Assembly (NCBI GenBank): GCA_037043015.1
Contig: CM073325.1
Coordinates: 9,341,001 to 9,405,000 of the forward strand
Direction of reading: 5' to 3'
Length of the DNA stretch: 64,000 bases
DNA from: Bryum argenteum
Taxonomy: Eukaryota; Streptophyta; Bryopsida; Bryales; Bryaceae
The number at the start of each line of letters is the position of its first letter. The first letter of the stretch is position 1. Of this stretch, positions 58,085 to 64,000 are shown piece after piece. The notes beneath the pieces are model-generated. The model saw only the letters and a program-made list of their open reading frames with translations. It made no database searches and was not told where the DNA came from. Made by a program: the position numbers and the translations under genes.

Positions 58085-61000
58085 GTGCATCCTCGGAATA
58101 TCATGAATGCTGTAGAGAGGAGAAGTGGTTGTGATGATGTGCAGGCACAATACAAGCTACTGGAGCGGAAAAAGCGTGCGGGGTTGTCAGAATATGTGAA
58201 AGAAACGGTGCGTGCATGGTGGCATGGAAGATCTCGTGTCTCACCGAATAAGAAGGATGTGACTCGGAAACGATTAGGGAGGAGTGAGTATGTTGTGCAT
58301 GCTACTCACTATCTCACAGATACCCAGGTGAGTCGCAATTCTATCCCTCCCAAATTACAACTGCTCAATTTTGTTGGCTCCTTCACTTTAAACAGTTGCA
58401 AGTGCCCATGCGTGTGTGCCGATGTATGAAGATCGTGGCTAAGTGGTATTGAAGGTACACTGTGGTAGTAATTTTCTTTACAAACGAATTTTAACAAGCT
58501 TAGTAGTACATATGTTGTAGTTGTGAAAATAGTTATTGAGGCTCTGCAATATTCGTGATAGATGTCACTGTGTCTCTCTCGGTCATATGAGGTAGTGCTT
58601 TGTAGTTGGAAACTTGTATGACTACAACTTAGTACTTTTAATTACTTTGAGGTATGAAAATAGTAATATGGGTACAGACTTGGTAGTCATTAAGTAGCTT
58701 TGGGTCATTCATGTGTGCTTTAGGTACAACCGGTCACAGTTTGTGTACAGAATTTCATGGGTCGAAAGTGTCTTGGGTAGAGTAGGTATGATATTTAGTA
58801 TAACTGTACTAAAGAAGTAGTAGTAGTTAATGTTTGAGTACTCTATTGTCTTGTGTTTGGAACGCATCTATCCAAATATGATATTCGAGTACCCCTTTTC
58901 CATCGCTTTAGACCGACCTTGTCATTGCAATGGTGTACTTAATGTATATTTGTAGTTCATTTACACTCTTGACGGTACTCAAAGTACTGCGTGATGTACT
59001 AAGACTGCCAATGTTGTGTGATCTGGTAGGCCCAATTGTTTCAAGCGTTTAGAGAAGCGCATCCTGAGTGCCGTATAAAGCAGCGTGCATTTGAATATTT
59101 GAAGCCTTGGTATGTAAAGACCTTGAAAGACCAGAATAGTTGTTGTTGTGTAAATCATGTTGAAATGGACTTGTTAAGGGAAGCTTTGAATACCTTTAGG
59201 GATACTTCTAAGGGTAATCATTGTCACATAGGATGCACATGTGCTTGTGAGGTTTGCGGTTTAGGGGCAATGGTAAGCTTGGGGTATCACTTTTTGGACA
59301 CACTAATTAGGTTATTTTTATTGAAAGCCTCCAAAGTTTGTCTAATTTAGTCATTTTAATCAAGTAAAAAGACCCTAAAATAGAAAATAAAATATCATGC
59401 ACCTCACTGAAATCAAAGTATATATGCCTATAGATTTTCTTTTAGATTTTTTATTTTTTTTGGATCCATTCATAGATGAGGGAAAAAGTGCTGAATTTGG
59501 GGATTTGCAGGCATTATAGTGCACAATGAATTAATTTTTTTATTATTAAATAAATTATTTTGTATTCTATACAAGAAGATGTAGGTCATATTCAAAAATT
59601 ATATTAAAATAAAAATGGTTGATATTCCATTTGCTTGATTCAATGGATTTTAGATTATTGGGACATGACTTACTTTTTCAACTAAAAAATCAAATAAAAT
59701 TACTTCAAAATATTTTTTTTAATTCTTAATTTTTTTTCTTGATACATTATAAGTATAGACAACTAAAACCACATCTAATGAAGTCTTATTGTATTACAGT
59801 TTAAAAATGGATATGTTTGTCACACCAGCATAGAGTGCAATTGTTCATAGGACAACCTTTTTGGGTACCCCAACCAGACTATCACCCTTAGGTAGTGATG
59901 GTTGTTGTGCAACGACTGTCACATATGATTGCATCTCAGCGCTTTGGCATGCATGTGTTTGTCCAAAGGATGACCTCGATAAGTGGCATAAACTTGCATG
60001 TTTAATGGGAGAGTGCAACTCTTGTGGTGTTTCAAAGGTGATGTTTTGTCCCCAAGAATTGTCTCTTGCTACTAACCTGCTGGTAAAATGGAGATGCTTT
60101 GAAATGAAGGTAGTGGGAGTTCATGAAGACACTGGCTATGAGAAAAAACGCATACATGAGGTGTTCAAGGAAACATCCCCAGGTGATTTTGTTTTGTATT
60201 TTAGAAAGAAGGTGCAATCATTTGTGACTCATAATTTCATTGCAAATTGGCAAGATGGTGAGTGCAGAAAAATGATGGAGAATGTGCCTCCCGGTGTTTT
60301 GATTTCTCACATAGACTTTGCCGAGAATTACACCTTTGCTATACAAAATGAGGTTCAGTCGATGCACTGGTTTAGTAATTCAATATCCATTCTTGTGCAC
60401 ATTACTTTCTTTAAGTTGCCGCCAACAGAATTAGGTGAGGATGGTGGCATAGTAAAGCACACTCACTATTACATCAGTGATGACAAAAAACACGATTCAT
60501 TGTTTGTCCAATATTGTCTCCTTTTGCACTGGGATTGGTTGGTGGCTGCAGGGTATAGGCCACATGAGCATTGGGTGTACAGTGACGGGTGCTCTTCACA
60601 ATTTAAAGGGTCTCGGGCAATGTACTTCGTGGCGCGGTACCCGGGTCTTACAGGCTGCCAAATGCGATGGAATTTTTTCGGCAGTGGTCATGGAAAAGGT
60701 ATCTCTCCCATTCTTAGAGTGTTCCTTCTTTTAATACTTGATGATTGACAGTCATTCATTTTTTATTTGTTCATATCTAGTGTTCCATCGTGTAGTTGCT
60801 CATTCGGATAAAAGGCTCTGTGGCAATAGGGTGTACTTCGAGTGCTCTGAGTATAGAAACTATACTTTTATACTTTGAGTACCTGATGAGTACATCTGAT
60901 GCAGGAGAGTAATTCTTGATGATTAAGTGTCATTAGTTATATCTTTGTTCATGTCAATGACTTATGTACGGCAGTGTACTCCAGCGTGTTTTTGCTCATC

Positions 61001-61972
61001 CGTTTAGCTCATCTGGTTACCTTGAAAGGGGGTTTGGCACTGGGTGTTCTTCAAGTATTCTGAGTACATGTTAGGTACTTTTTGTACTTTTGATATCTAA
61101 TGAGTACTTTTGATGCAGGAGAGTGGGACGGGGCTGGAGCAGTTGTAAAGAGGGCTTTGCGTCAGCATCAAATTCAACATCCGGAAGACGAATTGGCTAA
61201 TGCACACCAGTGTGTGGAGTTTTTAAAGGCCAAGTTTTCCCACCGTGTTATTGGTTCATCTGATGTGAGGAATGAAGTGCCAATATCTCGTGTATTTTGG
61301 CACATTGGCCCGGAGGAGGTGGACAGATCAAACGAGTGGAAGTGCAGAACGATTCTTGGATCTCGTCAATTTCATAGCATTTTTGGATGTTCCCTGACTG
61401 ACTCCACCCTTTTGATGGTTCGCGATTTGTCGTGTTTTTGTGCCCCTTGCATCAATCAGGAGTGGGTGAGTTGCGAGCAACAATCGGATGTCCCGGATTG
61501 GAGGGTTGTGCGTCTAAGACCATTCAACGTGGCAGCAGTACAGGAGCAAATCGAATCTCATGATGAACCAGAGAGTTGGGTACATGGTGGTGTGGAAGCC
61601 GACAACTCAAGTCTTGTCCAAATTGGGGACAATTTCATGATTCCAGCTCCTGAGGGTAACGATGAAGGCGTAGACTTTTATGTCCTTCAATGTATTAAAC
61701 CTAAGTTTGAGCTCCAACAAGACTTTTTATGCCCCTGGGGAGAGAAGTTTGATGTAGGTGATGAAGCCATAGTTGGCATGTACTACCAAAAGTACGGGAG
61801 AGGCTCTAACACATTTGTTTTGCTTGACAAATCTCTTCCAGCACATATTCGTCCTCATCTTGTTAAGGCTGTCAAGTTTCCAATGATACTTGCACAACAC
61901 ACTGTTAGGGGCAACACATCAGTTTATAAAATGACAGCGGAGACCCGGGAAATGAGACCTTCAACTATCTAA
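58085..61972 (+). pseudogene. DDE-transposase-like gene, 3' exons; one frameshift seen
   Basis: Exons 58085-58327, 59030-59272, 59800-60698 and 61119-61972. The second exon has a Cys-rich zinc-like region (NSCCCVNHVEMD; CHIGCTCACEVCG). The third has HIDFAENYTFAIQNEVQSMHW, VYSDGCSSQFKG and FFGSGHGKG. The last joins in phase as GKG/EWDGAGAVVKRALR. These blocks match a family with IDFAENY, SDG..SQFK and GHGKG..DG motifs that I know from metazoan genomes and take as a DDE transposase catalytic core (D, D, D). The last exon adds about 230 residues including a C-x2-C pair. Exon 3 needs a one-base frame change near 59840-59855, so this copy is probably damaged. It could be a transposon or a domesticated gene; I found no element ends. 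Confidence 0.65.
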
Positions 61973-62462
61973 GCCATTTGTACTGCTAGTATTCATAATG
62001 AACCCACGAGTACATTAGTAGTCTACATGTACTTTTATAGTATTCGCGACTACCCACAAGTACTCATTGTGTACCTAGAGTACTACACATTCCACTTGCC
62101 ACGCACAAAGTGAGAGGACATAACTGTGATGTTTCTCAATGTGATGTCGCGACTACCTAAGTATGAGTACTGCCTGTGTACCTAGAGTACTACACATTCC
62201 ACTTGCTTTCACGCACAAAGTAAGAGGACATAACTGTGATGTTCCTCAATGGGTAAGAATCGAACATCAACGAGAATTTGGTCATGAGAAGCTGATAAAG
62301 CCAAGTGCATGAGATATGTAAAGGATTTCATTAAACTTCCATGCTGAAGGGGAAGAGAAGTAAGATGTTTGATAAGCGAAGTCTGGTTATGCTATGTACA
62401 ATGTTTGAGTATCAAGTCTGGTCATAATATGTACACTATCTACCGTGGTCATAATATGTACA
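61973..62462. repeat. intergenic tandem duplication, 107 bp
   Basis: GTACCTAGAGTACTACACATTC through AACTGTGATGTT occurs at 62071 and again at 62178. A shorter duplication (GTCATAATATGTACACTATC) lies at about 62421-62468, at the end of the SUVR gene. Both are dense in GTAC. Confidence 0.75.
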
Positions 62463-63950
62463 CTATCTACCGTAATCCATGCCTTGGGGGTATCGACAAT
62501 TGAAACTACCGCAAAGGCATGCTCCAGTGTTGTTATCCTGGAATGATGTTCTATAGTCCTGCAAGGCAAAGAGCCCACATTACAATCAGCCCCTAATACA
62601 ATCATGAAAGAAAAAAAGTGAAGGAAACCTTGAACTTGTGATTAGAAGCCTTACCCACGTGAGCTCCTCATACGGCTCGATGTTTCTGATTGCAAAAAGA
62701 GCTACATAATATAGTTGTGGATCACTATGATCAGTCTTTACCGGCATGTCCACCAGATTAGCATCCACACACCTGTGATTCAAAAAACGGGAAACGTTAC
62801 CATACAAAAGTGGGTCTAGACTTAACGATGTCTTGTCGTTGTTGGCCGCATCTGCTCTGTAGTCAACGTCCAAGCTTGGTTGCACTGCCGCCCTCCTCAT
62901 GGTTTCTGCGTGTGTACATATTTCACCATGATATTCAACAACAAATTGACCTTTTTCAATAGCGTCCAATGTCTTAAGTCCCCAGCCCCTACCATTAGTC
63001 CAGAACAAATCCAAATTCAAACTCAGACCTTTTTGAACAAGCATGTTTCTACAACTACCACGACACAGACAAGTGATGTAGCATTCCAAGATAAATTTCC
63101 TTGGGACATGTCCTCCACAAATAACTGAATCATCCTGATGATCCCACGACTCTGTTTGCTCCGACATGCAACAGCCTTCACCGGATTCACAGTGCTTGTA
63201 CTCGCACACCTTCAAAACAAACATCATATAAAGTGAAGCCATTCTGCCCAGATCAAATTCAAGGTGTAACAAACAAGGTGTAAAGGGTATAGAAATCATA
63301 CCTCTGAATTCTCACTACCATCAACACCCTGCAAGACACCGTCAGCTCCATATGCGGAATCCATGTTGGAGGAAGCTGCCACATCCACTGGATAATCCTT
63401 GCCGGGGCAGTTACGGCTGCTTTCTTTCTCATTATCGATAACAACCATTTCAGATCTACTAGTATTTTTGGATTCATCATTGTTTGTTATCTGCGATTAG
63501 CAGAACAAAAAATGAACTGTAGTTCAAATATATATATATGCAAAACCAATGATAAGTTCCAAACTTATCACAATATACAATTACCACATTCTACAACTAT
63601 CTACTTGTAATTCATACATACAAAGTAGTGCTATCGTTTAGCACCCTTCCCCTTCCTCACCCGCTTTGAACTTTTCTTGGTTGCAGCCGGGCCTTCTTCC
63701 TCCACCTCATTTACCGACTTCATCTTGGTTGCAGCCGGGTTTTCCTCCTCCACATCCGGCTTTGAAGTTTTCTTCTGTGCAGCCGGGCCTTCTTCCTCCA
63801 CCTCATTCACGGATTTCATCTTTCGCTTCTTTTTTGGTACATGACCAAAGATCTCGGACTCATTCGCCCCCGGATGCTCGCAACGTTGCCTTCCGCGGGG
63901 CCGAGGAGCCGGGATCAATTTCCATTGTCGTGCCGGGAACCTCCTTCACT
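62463..63950 (-). CDS. SUVR-type SET-domain histone-lysine methyltransferase, 5' end uncertain
   Basis: Minus-strand exons: about 63950-63661 (start not visible), 63490-63302, 63209-62655 and 62558-62463, all joined in phase 0. The N-terminal exon is lysine/glutamate-rich with an SV40-like nuclear signal (PKKKRK) and repeats of SVNEVEEEGPAA. The third exon holds a short pre-SET region (FILECYITCLCRGSCRN) and the SET domain: GRGWGLKTLDAIEKG, VVEYHGEI, YGNVSRFLNHRC.DANLV and EELTW. The last exon supplies DY plus a post-SET CLCGSFNCR and the stop. NHRC.DAN instead of NHSC.PN is typical of the SUVR1/2/4 group, H3K9 methyltransferases acting in the nucleus on repeats. The N-terminal WIYLD domain of SUVRs, if present, would lie outside the window. 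If the donor at 63661 is not used, the first exon ends in a stop at 63631. Confidence 0.8.
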
Positions 63951-64000
63951 CTCCATCACGGAGGGCTGGATGTCATGCTGTTGGCCAACTGATGTTGGCT

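Overview
The window is nuclear DNA of a plant (streptophyte). Genes are split by ordinary GT-AG introns, plant telomere-type TTTAGGG/AAACCCTAA boxes lie near several gene starts, and there is a SUVR-type plant histone methyltransferase, a Ty1-copia retrotransposon with a TGGTATCAGAGC primer-binding site, and a hAT transposon. Gene density is low and spacers are AT-rich. A non-seed land plant or charophyte is my best guess, but I cannot name the organism from sequence alone.

Layout. 1-5640: the end of an unknown gene, then a 12-exon gene that joins a ParB-like domain to an N6-adenine DNA methyltransferase-like domain. The first half is open and the methyltransferase half is broken. 6776-8330: three short TTAA-flanked, CCC-starting inverted-repeat elements (piggyBac-like MITEs), with a fourth at 20150. 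8331-13190: spacer with a degraded copia fragment. 13575-17151: a convergent pair, a TLC-domain membrane protein (+) and a multi-pass membrane protein (-). 21157-22260: a reduced Hsp70-like protein. 23253-24854 (-): a three-exon nuclear gene with an arginine-rich presequence, a group II intron maturase domain X and an HNH motif, but no reverse transcriptase. 27243-39125: a duplicated block carrying two paralogous kinases whose P+1/APE segment is itself duplicated. A copia element with identical LTRs sits in the 5' region of the second copy and carries an antisense F-box-like reading frame. 41453-61972: a split gene for a DDE-transposase-like protein. 62463-63950 (-): a SUVR-type SET-domain protein that may run past the window end.

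The most striking object is a 15.6-kb hAT element (42358-57986). It has 19/20-matching inverted termini beginning CAAGG and a perfect 8-bp target duplication, GTGTAGGG, and it sits inside an intron of the DDE-like gene. It carries three same-strand gene modules: (I) a BED/DUF659/hATC transposase with a long acidic tail, (II) a coiled-coil protein ending in a RING-H2 finger, and (III) a divergent kinase-like protein. They are separated by extreme poly-G/poly-C tracts, a 129-bp satellite, a 180-bp repeat and three copies of a strong hairpin. Modules I and II share a promoter/leader cassette; modules I and III share a 3' cassette. All three reading frames are shifted in places, so this copy looks inactive.

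Splice sites were placed by eye from GT/AG positions and reading phase. Family names rest on recognised motifs, not database searches.
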